Position numbers and translations under genes: made by a program
In this document: in pieces, positions 36,601 through 46,200 of the stretch
Position numbering within the stretch: position 1 is the stretch's first letter
Layout: every line of letters begins with the position of its first letter
Assembly (NCBI RefSeq): GCF_001310815.1
Contig: NZ_BAZK01000021.1
Span: 25,471 to 89,470 of the forward strand
Source of the DNA: Pseudovibrio denitrificans JCM 12308
GTDB taxonomy: Bacteria > Pseudomonadota > Alphaproteobacteria > Rhizobiales > Stappiaceae
Direction: 5' to 3'
DNA: 64,000 nucleotides
The notes under the pieces: generated by a model
The model's input: only the letters and a program-made list of their open reading frames with translations
Told to the model about the DNA's origin: nothing
Database searches by the model: none

Positions 36601-37353
36601 TCAAGCAGCTTCTTCGTCGACGTAGTCAGCGTAGCCGTTTTTCTCCAGCTCAAGAGCAAGCTCTTTGCCGCCAGTCTTTACGATCTTACCTTTGGACAGA
36701 ACGTGCACGACGTCTGGTACAATGTGATCGAGCAGACGCTGATAGTGAGTGATCACGATCATGGAGCGTTCTGGGGAGCGAAGCTGGTTGACGCCTTCGG
36801 AAACGATGCGCAGTGCATCGATGTCCAGACCTGAATCTGTTTCATCCAAAACGCAGAGTGTTGGCTCCAGCAGAGACATCTGCAGGATTTCAGCGCGCTT
36901 CTTTTCACCGCCGGAGAAACCAACGTTAAGCGGACGCTTCAGCATGTCAGGCGTGACTTTGAGCTCTTTGGACTTTTCGCGTACGAGCTTCATGAAGTCC
37001 GGGGTGGAGATTTCGTCTTCACCACGTGCTTTGCGCTGCGCGTTCAAAGCGGTCTTCAGGAAGGTCATGGTTGCAACACCCGGAATTTCGATCGGGTACT
37101 GGAATGCCAGGAACATGCCAGCCGCTGCGCGCTCATCAGCGCCAAGCTCAGACCAGTCCACACCGTTGTAGCTGATGGAGCCCTCGGTGATCTCGTAGTC
37201 TTCTTTACCTGCCAGAACATAAGACAGGGTAGACTTACCAGAACCGTTTGGACCCATGATTGCGTGGACTTCGCCCGGGCGAACAGTCAGGTCAATGCCG
37301 CGAAGGATTTTGTTGCCATCAACTTCGGCGTGCAGGTTTTTAATCTCAAGCAT
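36601..37353 (-). CDS. sufC: SufC, ATPase of the SufBCD complex
   Basis: The 250-residue ABC-type ATPase has Walker A GPNGSGKST (residues about 35-43), signature FSGGEKKRAEILQ and Walker B CVLDETDSGLDIDA, in which the SufC-typical DETDSGLD appears. It drives conformational changes of SufB-SufD for cluster assembly and is cytosolic. It lies between sufB and sufD with short gaps (63 and 15 bp). Confidence 0.95.
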   Translation of the reverse strand: MLEIKNLHAEVDGNKILRGIDLTVRPGEVHAIMGPNGSGKSTLSYVLAGKEDYEITEGSISYNGVDWSELGADERAAAGMFLAFQYPIEIPGVATMTFLKTALNAQRKARGEDEISTPDFMKLVREKSKELKVTPDMLKRPLNVGFSGGEKKRAEILQMSLLEPTLCVLDETDSGLDIDALRIVSEGVNQLRSPERSMIVITHYQRLLDHIVPDVVHVLSKGKIVKTGGKELALELEKNGYADYVDEEAA

Positions 37354-37416
37354 CTATCGTTCTCGTCTTTTCAATTCTTCAATAGGTACGAGGCAAACGC
37401 GGGATCTGTCCGCGTT

Positions 37417-38888
37417 TTAGCCCACACTTCCTTCAAGGCTGATGGAAATCAGTTTTTGAGCTTCAACTGCAAATTCCATTGGCAGTTGCTGGATTACGTC
37501 CCGGACGAAACCATTCACGATCAGCGCGACAGCTTCTTCCTCATCAAGGCCACGGGCCTGACAGTAGAACATCTGATCGTCGGAGATCTTGGAGGTTGTC
37601 GCCTCGTGCTCGAACACCGCTGAGGAGTTCTTGCTTTCGATATATGGGACGGTGTGGGCACCGCACTTATCGCCAATGAGAAGCGAGTCACATTGGGTGA
37701 AGTTACGTGCGTTAGATGCCTTGCGATGCGCGGAAACCTGCCCGCGATAGGTGTTTTGAGAAACACCTGCTGAGATACCCTTGGAGATAATCCGGCTGGC
37801 CGTGTTCTTGCCCAGGTGGATCATCTTGGTACCGCTGTCGATCTGCTGGTGACCATTGGAGATCGCAATGGAATAGAACTCACCTTGGGAGTTATCACCG
37901 CGCAGAATGCAGCTTGGGTATTTCCAAGTGATAGCAGAACCAGTTTCAACCTGTGTCCAAGAGATCTTGGAGTTCTTTTCGCGGCAATCGCCACGCTTGG
38001 TCACGAAGTTGTAAATACCACCCTTGCCTTCAGAGTCGCCTGGATACCAGTTCTGAACGGTGGAGTATTTGATTTCTGCATCTTCGAGCGCAACGAGCTC
38101 AACAACAGCTGCGTGAAGCTGGTTTTCATCGCGCTGAGGAGCTGTACAGCCTTCCAGATAAGACACGTAAGAGCCTTTATCTGCAATGATGAGTGTACGC
38201 TCGAACTGACCGGTGTTCTTCTCGTTGATACGGAAGTACGTGGACAGTTCCATTGGGCAGCGAACGCCTGGTGGTACGTACACGAACGAGCCGTCAGAGA
38301 AGACTGCGGAGTTCAAAGTTGCGTAGAAGTTGTCGGAGACCGGCACGACTGAACCAAGATACTTCTGCACCAGTTCCGGATGCTCACGAACCGCTTCGGA
38401 GATCGGGCAGAAAATCACGCCAGCTTTGGCAAGCTCTTCCTTAAAGGTGGTTGCAACTGACACACTGTCGAACACGGCGTCAACTGCGACGCGGTTTTCA
38501 GGTGCGACACCGGCGAGGATTTCCTGTTCGGACAGCGGAATACCTAGCTTCTTGTAGGTTTCCAGCAGTTCAGGATCCACTTCATCAAGGGACTTGGGCC
38601 CTTCAGTGTTCTTTGGTGCTGCGTAATAGTGAAGGTCTTCGAAGTCGATCTTCGGATATTCAACACGCGCCCATGTTGCTCTTCCATCGTTTTCCAACGA
38701 CGAAATGCCTCCAGACGCCAGTTTAGCATCCATTCCGGTTCTTCTTTTTTGGCTGAGATGAACGCAATGATATCTTCGTTGAGCCCTTTGGGAGCAAGCT
38801 CACTTTCGATATCCGTTACAAAGCCATATTTATACTGATCAACGTCAATTGCTTTGACCTGATCAATTGTTTCCTGGACTGCCGCCAT
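37417..38888 (-). CDS. sufB: SufB, Fe-S scaffold protein, frameshifted
   Basis: SufB assembles Fe-S clusters. The N-terminal 74 residues (MAAVQETID to WKTMEE) and the remaining 415 lie in different frames. Adding one C at the complement of 38677-38680 changes EEQHG into EEPTWARVEYP, the expected sequence, and gives 490 residues, normal for SufB. The core has PPGVRCPMELSTYFRIN, CTAPQRDENQLHAAVVEL, the Cys-containing SCILRGDNSQGEFYS, and SRIISKGISAG. It lies second in the operon, 144 bp after the NifS-like gene. The break is probably a sequencing deletion. Confidence 0.9.
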
Positions 38889-38993
38889 GCTTTGTCTCCA
38901 TACGCGGTTCAAAGCCGCATTGGGTACACCTTATTGGACCCTTTTGCCCTATCTAACAGATGCGCTGTCGCAACACAGTGCATCCTTATTTAT

Positions 38994-39012
38994 ACGAGGG
39001 TTTTGTCCTCGT
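38994..39012 (-). other. Small hairpin between the NifS-like gene and sufB
   Basis: ACGAGG and CCTCGT arms with a 7-nt loop lie in the 143-bp gap inside the SUF operon, just after the desulfurase stop. No T-run follows on the minus strand, so it may be a processing site or weak attenuator. Confidence 0.3.
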
Positions 39013-39031
39013 TTATTTTTATATTTGGCGC

Positions 39032-40198
39032 TCACCCCTTCTGTGTGGGCTTCATTCGTTTATAAATTTTCGTCCAAGCGCCTAAAAAGCGCTCGACGTC
39101 GTCTTCGGTCGTTGCCCAACCCAGGCTTACCCGGATTGCGCCCCGCGCCAGTGATTCCGGCACCCCCATCGCAAGAAGCACATGGGATGCGCCTACTTTG
39201 CCGGAAGAACAAGCTGATCCAGATGAAACTGCCACACCAAACAAATCAAAGTTGATGAGCGCGGTTTCAGCTGAAATCCCTTCAACTGCGAAACACGTCG
39301 TGTTGCCAAGACGCGCGACATCTTTACCAAAGATGATCGCATCAGGAGAGATTTGTTTCACTCTCTCCTCCATATGGTTTCGCAGGCGCAAAATTCTAGC
39401 ATGTTCATCAGGATCAGTTGATTGCGCTGCCGCAACTGCAAATCCTGCAATCCCTGCTGTGTTCTCTGTGCCTGCTCTTCTCCACGACTCTTGTCCGCCA
39501 CCGGTGAGCAGCGGGATTGGCCTGAAGTCACCCTTACCTAAGATAAGAGCGCCTACCCCTTGCGGACCTCCGATTTTATGGGAGGAGATCGACATGGAGT
39601 TACAGCCAATCATGGCCATGGAGATTGGTTCCTTACCCGCCATCTGGACTGCATCCACATGGAAGATGTGACCTTTATCTTCTACCAGTACGCCTATTTC
39701 CTGCAGCGGCTGCAAAACACCGGTTTCGCTGTTTGCGGCCATTACGGAAATAAGAACTGTTTCATTTTCACCCAGAGCATCCAACATATTGGAAAGTTCG
39801 CCGACAATGACACGGCCTTCCTCATCAACCGGAATGCTCTGTACGTTCTGAGCTGCAAATCGGCCACCTGCGACAACGGAGGGATGCTCGATTGCGCTCA
39901 CAAAAACCTGGGTCAGAATATAGGGCTCGCCATTTTTCAACCAAGTGGGCGATAATGCCGTTACATTCGCCTCAGAAGCACCACTTGTAAAAATAATGTT
40001 TGCCGGATTGCCATCTACCAGATCTGCAATTTTGTGCCTTGCGTCTTCGATGATCGCCCGGGCGCGCCGACCGCTGCTGTGAATAGAGGACGCATTGCCA
40101 GCGGCTTTATATGCTTCCTGAAGAGCTAAAAGAGATTCTTCCCTCAACGGAGCGCTGGCGTTATAGTCTAAATATGTCAGTTCGCGGTTCGTTGTCAT
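39032..40198 (-). CDS. Cysteine desulfurase (NifS/IscS-like, class I)
   Basis: This 388-residue PLP enzyme heads the SUF operon. It starts with YLDYNASAPLR and shows the SSIHSSGRRARAIIEDAR segment, HVDAVQMAGKEP, the PLP lysine in SISSHKIGGPQGVGAL, and the catalytic Cys in GSACSSGKVGASHVL. That places it in group I (NifS/IscS), distinct from SufS at the other end of the operon, so the operon has two desulfurases. A NifS-like gene at the head of suf operons is common in alphaproteobacteria; iscR, often found there, is not visible. Confidence 0.92.
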   Translation of the reverse strand: MTTNRELTYLDYNASAPLREESLLALQEAYKAAGNASSIHSSGRRARAIIEDARHKIADLVDGNPANIIFTSGASEANVTALSPTWLKNGEPYILTQVFVSAIEHPSVVAGGRFAAQNVQSIPVDEEGRVIVGELSNMLDALGENETVLISVMAANSETGVLQPLQEIGVLVEDKGHIFHVDAVQMAGKEPISMAMIGCNSMSISSHKIGGPQGVGALILGKGDFRPIPLLTGGGQESWRRAGTENTAGIAGFAVAAAQSTDPDEHARILRLRNHMEERVKQISPDAIIFGKDVARLGNTTCFAVEGISAETALINFDLFGVAVSSGSACSSGKVGASHVLLAMGVPESLARGAIRVSLGWATTEDDVERFLGAWTKIYKRMKPTQKG

Positions 40199-40398
40199 AG
40201 TTTAACACAGAAAATGGGGTTCTTTAGTGCCCTAATTGGGTCTCTATGGAAATGGAAACCTTGATATTTTCCACGGTGCTTACGATAAGGGTTAGTGAGT
40301 TCCCTTTGAATTCGTTGAGGTCTATAACGTGAGTGCGCCGAGTTGGATATACCTTTCTCCAATAGAGGTCGATTTTCAGTGTAGTCCTTGAGATTCAC

Positions 40399-40415
40399 CG
40401 TAGAATAATTCTAAA
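40399..40415. promoter_or_regulatory. Irr/ICE-like iron operator upstream of the SUF operon
   Basis: CGTAGAATAATTCTAAA matches the iron control element TTTAGAA-N3-TTCTAAA at 12 of 14 fixed positions. It lies in the 328-bp divergent region, about 200 bp before the NifS-like gene and 112 bp before the hydrolase gene. Irr regulates suf genes by iron and heme status in alphaproteobacteria, so control of the whole operon is likely. Confidence 0.65.
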
Positions 40416-40526
40416 CTGGTTCTAATAAACTTGCCCTTCGCAGTCAAGTTTAATCGACATTGATCCAGTGTACCAAAAAATCGGCGGTCATTTGCTGCCG
40501 ACCAAAACAAAAGGATTTTGCAGTAT

Positions 40527-41185
40527 ATGCCTGAGGTGATCTTCAATGGCCCTGCAGGGCGGCTAGAAGGCCGTTTCCATCCAGCTAAAAAACGCAATGC
40601 TCCAATCGCATTGGTGCTTCATCTGCATCCGCAGTTCGGCGGGACGATGAACAACCAGATCATCTATCAGATGTATTACATGTTTGCGAAACGTGGCTTT
40701 GCGGTTCTGCGCTTCAACTTCCGCGGTGTCGGTCGTTCACAAGGCCAGTTCGATCATGGACAGGGCGAGTTGTCTGATGCGGCAGCAGCGCTGGACTGGG
40801 TACAGACTGTTCATCCGGATGCGCGCGCGTGCTGGATTGCAGGCTTCTCGTTTGGTGCGTGGATTGGTATGCAGCTTCTGATGCGTCGTCCTGAAGTGGA
40901 AGGCTTCATTTCCGTTGCTCCACCAGCAAACCTGCATGACTTCTCCTTCCTTGCGCCTTGCCCGTCTTCCGGCTCATCATTCATGGTGAGCAGGATAAGG
41001 TTGTTCCGCAGAAAGACGTTCAGGCTCTGGTCGACAAGCTGAAGACCCAAAAGGGTATCATCATCGATCACCAGGAAATGCCTGGCGCGAACCACTTCTT
41101 CGAGAACCATGTTGATGGTCTGATTGATAACTGTGCCGGTTATCTCGATCGTCGTCTCGGTTTGATCGGTGAAGACGCGATGTAA
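40527..41185 (+). CDS. Alpha/beta hydrolase, frameshifted
   Basis: A small alpha/beta hydrolase of 219 residues after repair. The first part contains LHLHPQFGGTMNN, the RFNFRGVGRSQG strand-turn and the nucleophile elbow GFSFGA near residue 105. It loses frame after LAPCP. The second part (LIIHGEQDKVVP; GANHFF) holds the likely Asp and His of the triad. One extra C in the CCC run at 40961-40963 joins them. This short family is widespread in alphaproteobacteria with unknown substrate. It is divergent from the SUF operon across the ICE-like box. The frameshift is probably a sequencing error. Confidence 0.82.
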
Positions 41186-41205
41186 TCCGCGCAGATTTTC
41201 CGAAT

Positions 41206-41241
41206 AAAAAAAGCCCGGTCAAATGACCGGGCTTTTTTTTT
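41206..41241 (+). terminator. Strong bidirectional terminator
   Basis: AGCCCGGTCA-AA-TGACCGGGCT is a perfect palindrome flanked by an A-run (41205-41211) and a nine-T run. It lies between the convergent hydrolase and NDUFA12-like genes and should terminate both. Confidence 0.9.
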
Positions 41242-41258
41242 GTAACTGATGTTCTGAC

Positions 41259-41645
41259 TTATTCGCCAGGTGTCCAGGCGTGGTAGTCTCCAGTCACTTC
41301 CGGACGTTTTTCCGGGGTCAGGATGGAGCCTTTTGGACGGTAGGCGTTTGGTGTGCCTGTCAGGTTTGGCTGGTGATCTGCTTCCCAGTCGCGCTTGACG
41401 TATTCCATCTCAGTTGGAGGCGTGTCAGTGCGGTAGTGCATCCAACCGTGCCAACCGGCAGGGATCTGGGAGGCTTCTGCGAGGTTCTTATAGATCACCC
41501 AGCGACGCTTGCCGCCACGCTCTCTATAGTACTTGTTGCCAAACTCATCGGTACCGACGAACTCACCCTTTCTCCAAGTGAAGAAGCGAGTGCCCCACGT
41601 GTCACTGTTCCACCATGTGAAGAACGTAAGCAGAAGGTGTTTCAT
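41259..41645 (-). CDS. NADH:ubiquinone oxidoreductase subunit NDUFA12-like
   Basis: This 128-residue homologue of complex I subunit NDUFA12 (B17.2) has the family's defining stretches: GEFVGTDEFGNKYY, RRWVIYKN near residue 48, and IPAGWHGWMHYRTDTPP near 62, then a Pro-rich tail. It associates with the peripheral arm of respiratory complex I. The gene stands alone, as usual in alphaproteobacteria. With the NDUFS4-like gene at 22.4 kb, two supernumerary complex I subunits are in the window. Confidence 0.92.
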   Translation of the reverse strand: MKHLLLTFFTWWNSDTWGTRFFTWRKGEFVGTDEFGNKYYRERGGKRRWVIYKNLAEASQIPAGWHGWMHYRTDTPPTEMEYVKRDWEADHQPNLTGTPNAYRPKGSILTPEKRPEVTGDYHAWTPGE

Positions 41646-41814
41646 GTGTCTGGCCTTTCCAGATCGCTGGCTTGTAAATTTTGCTGGAATATGACGAGTG
41701 TTGGCCTGCCTGTCCAGTCTTTGAGTACCGTAGTTTCAACTATTCACCGGAAGTCGCTTAAAATATCCTAGGGTCAGTTAGCAATTTCCCAATTCTGCCC
41801 CTCATTTTGCGACT

Positions 41815-42504
41815 TCACTTCTTGGCTCTGCGCGGCAAGTACGGGTTTTGACTGAACTTGTCTGCCGGTGAAATGTTGCCAACTTCCAGATCCTTGAGGG
41901 AAAGCGGTTCATTATCGTCCCTGCCCCGCTGTCTGCGCTTCGGTGGCACCGGTTCAGATTCGGGGGCAGCTGCGTTTTCATCCTTCTGGTATTCGCGCGC
42001 TTTGTTGAGCGCTGCGAACTTGGCCTGATTCTGTTCCAGACGCCTTGCCGTGCCATCAATGATGAAACCACCATCATCGTTGCGCACGAACTGACGGCGA
42101 TCCTTACAGATTGATTCCAGCGACTTCTTCAGCACTGCGGAGGAAATAGGCGTCACCAGCAGATGGTGCGCCCCCGCTTCCATGGCGCGGGTCACGAGTG
42201 CACGGGTGCCGTAAGCGGTGATGAAGACGAGCGGAACGTTGATGAGTTCAGGGATTCGGCCTGAGCGCATCAGCTTTAAAAGCTGGAAGCCGCTGACCGG
42301 TTTCATCTCCCATCCGGACAATACTATATCTGGTGGGTCCGAGATAAGCATCGGCAATGCATCCTTGGGACTGTCATAGACACGTACGCGCCCCAGCTTC
42401 AGGGTGCCTAATATGCCCCTTAGGATTGCTTGGGTGGGTTTTGACTGTTCCACAAGAACCACATCTAACTGAGAAATGTCCTTGCCGAAGGAGGTGTGAT
42501 GCAT
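41815..42504 (-). CDS. Response-regulator-like protein with degenerate receiver domain
   Basis: The 229-residue protein has a CheY-like receiver fold (about 13-135) followed by a charged tail of about 90 residues with no DNA-binding or enzymatic domain. The receiver looks inactive: the phospho-acceptor strand reads DIVLSGWEM where DxxLxDxxM is expected, the acidic pair is reduced to a Glu (VVLVEQSKP), and the conserved Lys after strand 5 is replaced by Thr (LLVTPIS). It may act through protein contacts without phosphorylation. No kinase gene is nearby. Confidence 0.75.
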   Translation of the reverse strand: MHHTSFGKDISQLDVVLVEQSKPTQAILRGILGTLKLGRVRVYDSPKDALPMLISDPPDIVLSGWEMKPVSGFQLLKLMRSGRIPELINVPLVFITAYGTRALVTRAMEAGAHHLLVTPISSAVLKKSLESICKDRRQFVRNDDGGFIIDGTARRLEQNQAKFAALNKAREYQKDENAAAPESEPVPPKRRQRGRDDNEPLSLKDLEVGNISPADKFSQNPYLPRRAKK

Positions 42505-43202
42505 ATCTGCTCGCTAATTTAACCTAACCAGATACTGAAGGTAATTGAGAAACTATATATGATCTCTCCATACAACTACTGCGTAAAATTGCGTGGGGTG
42601 CACAGACTTTTTTACCTGCGATTTTTTGTGATCCACTGAATAATTTTTCCGAAAAATATCCCCCAGAAAAAATGAGGTTGAGTTTGCTTTTTCGCTTGGC
42701 TTTGCGGAAATGGCAGGGTTCTGCTGCCTGTGCCCCATTTCGGACATACTTGAAGCTCCACACAATCCACACAGATTACAATATTTGGTGTTCCGATCCC
42801 TCTTATGCACACAAGCAGTGGACAGATCGACCTTGACGATGGTTTCCGATTCAATCTAGTTTGAGGTCGAAATCAAGACGTGTTCAGGATAGTGCGGCCT
42901 CGGCCGGGAGTTCACCTAATTTAAGTAGCTTCGAGTGCTAGGAGTTGGATTTATTTTCAGTTCCGGCGGTCGCTTTTTTTTGCCAATTGCAAGCTAAATA
43001 TTGTGTTAATGTATTATCGACACACTAGATATTGTGATAGCATCAGATTGCGTACCACTTTGCCTGCGTTAACTAGTATAAATACCAGATGGCGGATTAG
43101 TCGAAACCGGCGGCGGATTTTTGATTAAAATCTTAGCTATCTGATCTCTCAAAACCGAGATGCGCCGCGGTGGCCTTCACCGGGTGCGATAAGGGGCTAA
43201 AT
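42505..43202. other. Long divergent intergenic region before nrdJ
   Basis: This 698-bp region separates the receiver-like gene from nrdJ. Apart from the two NrdR boxes, I see no conserved gene, RNA or hairpin with a T-run. I looked for B12-box elements of a cobalamin riboswitch near the nrdJ start and did not find them. Confidence 0.45.
42991..43037. promoter_or_regulatory. Tandem NrdR boxes upstream of nrdJ
   Basis: Two sequences match the NrdR consensus ACACTATATATTGTGT: AAGCTAAATATTGTGT (42991-43006) and ACACTAGATATTGTGA (43022-43037). Their start-to-start distance is 31 bp, the usual three-turn spacing for cooperative NrdR binding. This indicates ATP/dATP-responsive repression of the ribonucleotide reductase gene about 165 bp downstream. 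Confidence 0.8.
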
Positions 43203-46200
43203 ATGAGAATTGAGCGCCGATATACTGCGGAAGGACAATCCCCCTACGCAGATATTGAATTCTGCAATGCCACAAGTGAGATCCGTAACCCAGACGGGTC
43301 CGTTGTGTTTCGCCTTGAGAACATTCAGGTTCCAAAGCAATTCTCTCAGGTTGCCTCAGACATTCTTGCTCAGAAGTATTTCCGTAAGGCGGGTGTGCCT
43401 GCAAAGCTGAAGGCCGTTGAAGAAAACACGATCCCTTCCTGGCTGTGGCGCAAAACTGCAGACGACAAGGCGCTGAACAAGCTGCCTAAAGACAAGCGCT
43501 TCGGTTCTGAAACCGACAGCCGTCAGGTCTTCGATCGTCTGGCAGGCACCTGGACGTATTGGGGCTGGAAAGGCGGATACTTTGACAGCGAAGCTGATGC
43601 GCAGGCGTTCTATGACGAACTGCGGTACATGCTCGCCACTCAGAAAGTCGCGCCAAACTCCCCACAGTGGTTCAACACTGGCCTGCATTGGGCTTACGGC
43701 ATTGATGGCCCAAGCCAGGGTCACCATTACGTTGACTTTGAAACCGGCAAGCTGACCCGCTCTGCGACCGCCTATGAGCACCCGCAGCCGCATGCTTGCT
43801 TCATTCAGTCCGTTGATGATGATCTGGTGAATGAGAACGGCATCATGGACCTGTGGGTTCGTGAAGCGCGTCTGTTCAAATATGGTTCCGGCACCGGCAC
43901 CAATTTCTCTTCTCTGCGTGCAAGCGGTGAGCGTCTTGCAGGTGGCGGCAAGTCCTCCGGCCTGATGAGCTTCCTGAAGATCGGCGACCGTGCAGCGGGC
44001 GCAATCAAATCCGGTGGTACCACTCGCCGTGCAGCGAAGATGGTTGTGGTCGACATCGACCATCCGGATATCGAAGAATTCGTGACCTGGAAGGTGCATG
44101 AGGAACAGAAGGTTGCGGCGATCGTAACTGGTTCCAAAGTCTGTCAGAAGCACCTTCAGGCTGTGATGAAAGCTTGCGTCAACTGCGAAGGCAGCGGCGA
44201 CGATTGCTTTGATCCGAAAAAGAACCCTGCCCTGAAGCGCGAAATGCGTGCTGCCAAGAAGGCAATGGTTCCTGAAAACTACATCCAGCGTGTGGTTCAG
44301 TTCGCACGTCAGGGCTACAAGACCATTGAGTTCCCAACCTACAACACAGATTGGGATTCTGAGGCATACCTGACCGTTTCCGGTCAGAACTCCAATAACT
44401 CCGTTCGCGTGACTGATGGCTTCCTGAAAGCTGTTACCGCTGATGGTGAGTGGGATCTGATTGGCCGTATTGACGGTGAAACCAAGAAGACCATCAAAGC
44501 TGCTGAGCTTTGGGAGCAGATTGGTTACGCGGCATGGGCATCTGCTGACCCAGGCCTGCAGTACCACACCACCATCAATGAGTGGCACACCTGCCCACAG
44601 GGCGGCGAGATCCGCGCATCCAACCCATGTTCTGAGTACATGTTCCTGGATGACACCGCGTGTAACCTTGCATCCCTTAACCTGCTGCAGTTCCGTCAGG
44701 ATGATGGTCAGTTCGACTTTGACAAGTTTGAGCATGCGACCCGCCTCTGGCAGATCGTGCTTGAGATCTCCGTCATGATGGCGCAGTTCCCATCCAAGCA
44801 GATTGCAGAGCTGTCCTACGAATACCGCACCACAGGTCTGGGCTACGCCAACATCGGCGGCCTGCTGATGACCTCAGGTATTGCTTATGACAGTGACGAA
44901 GGCCGCGCGCTGTGTGGTGCAATCACCGCGATCATGACCGGTGTGTGTTACGCCACTTCCGCTGAAATGGCTGGTGAGCTGGGTGCGTTCCCTCGTTATG
45001 AGGAAAACGCGAAGGACATGCTGCGCGTGATCCGTAACCACCGCCGCGCTGCCCACAGCGATACGCAGGGTTATGAGAAACTCAGCACTCTGCCTGTTCC
45101 TCTGGACGCTGCCAACTGCCCACAGGCTGACCTTGTTGAGCGTGCTCGTCTGGCATGGGACAAGGCGCTGGAACTGGGTGAAAAGCACGGTTACCGCAAC
45201 GCGCAGACCACTGTTATTGCTCCAACCGGCACCATCGGTCTGGTGATGGACTGTGACACCACTGGTATTGAGCCTGACTTTGCGCTGGTGAAGTTCAAGA
45301 AGCTTGCTGGTGGCGGTTACTTCAAGATCATCAACCGCGCTGTGCCTGAAGCTCTTCGCGCTCTGGGTTACTCTGAAGCTGAAATTGGTGAGATCGAAGC
45401 TTATGCTGTTGGTCACGGTTCCATTGCTCAGGCTCCGGCAATCAATGAGGCCAGCCTGAAGGCAAAGGGCTTTGATGATGAAGCGCTTGAGAAACTGGCT
45501 GGTGCCCTTGGCTCTGCCTTCGACATCAAGTTCGTGTTCAACCGCTGGACCCTTGGTGACGATCTGCTGACCGGTAAGTTGGGTGTTTCTGCTGAGCAGC
45601 TGGAAGATATGGAGTTTGATCTCCTGTCCCACATGGGCTTCAGCAAAGCAGACATTGAAGCAGCAAACACCCACGTTTGTGGTGCAATGACCCTGGAAGG
45701 TGCACCGCACCTGAAGGAAGAGCATTACCCAGTGTTTGACTGTGCGAACCCATGCGGTCGCATTGGTAAGCGCTTCCTGTCTGTGGACAGCCACATCAAG
45801 ATGATGGCAGCGGCTCAGCCGTTCATCTCCGGTGCGATTTCCAAGACCATCAACATGGCAAACACTGCCAGCGTTGAGGATTGTAAAGACGCCTACATGC
45901 TCTCCTGGAAGCTTGGCCTTAAAGCTAACGCGCTTTACCGCGATGGTTCCAAGCTGTCTCAGCCGCTGAACGCTCAGCTGCTGGAAGACGATGAGGATGA
46001 TGCAGAAGACACCGTTGATGACATCCTCGCACAGCCACAGGCTGCACGTGCGGAAGCTGTTGCAGAGCGTGTTGTTGAGCGCATCGTTGAGCGCGCTGTC
46101 CGTAACCGTGAAAAGCTGCCAAACCGCCGCAAGGGCTACACTCAGAAGGCTTCCGTTGGTGGCCACAAAGTGTACCTGACAACCGGTGAGTACGAAGATG

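Noticed and set aside
43050..43202. Cobalamin riboswitch upstream of nrdJ
   Set aside because: I searched by eye for the B12 box and flanking conserved helices and found none; NrdR boxes explain regulation better.
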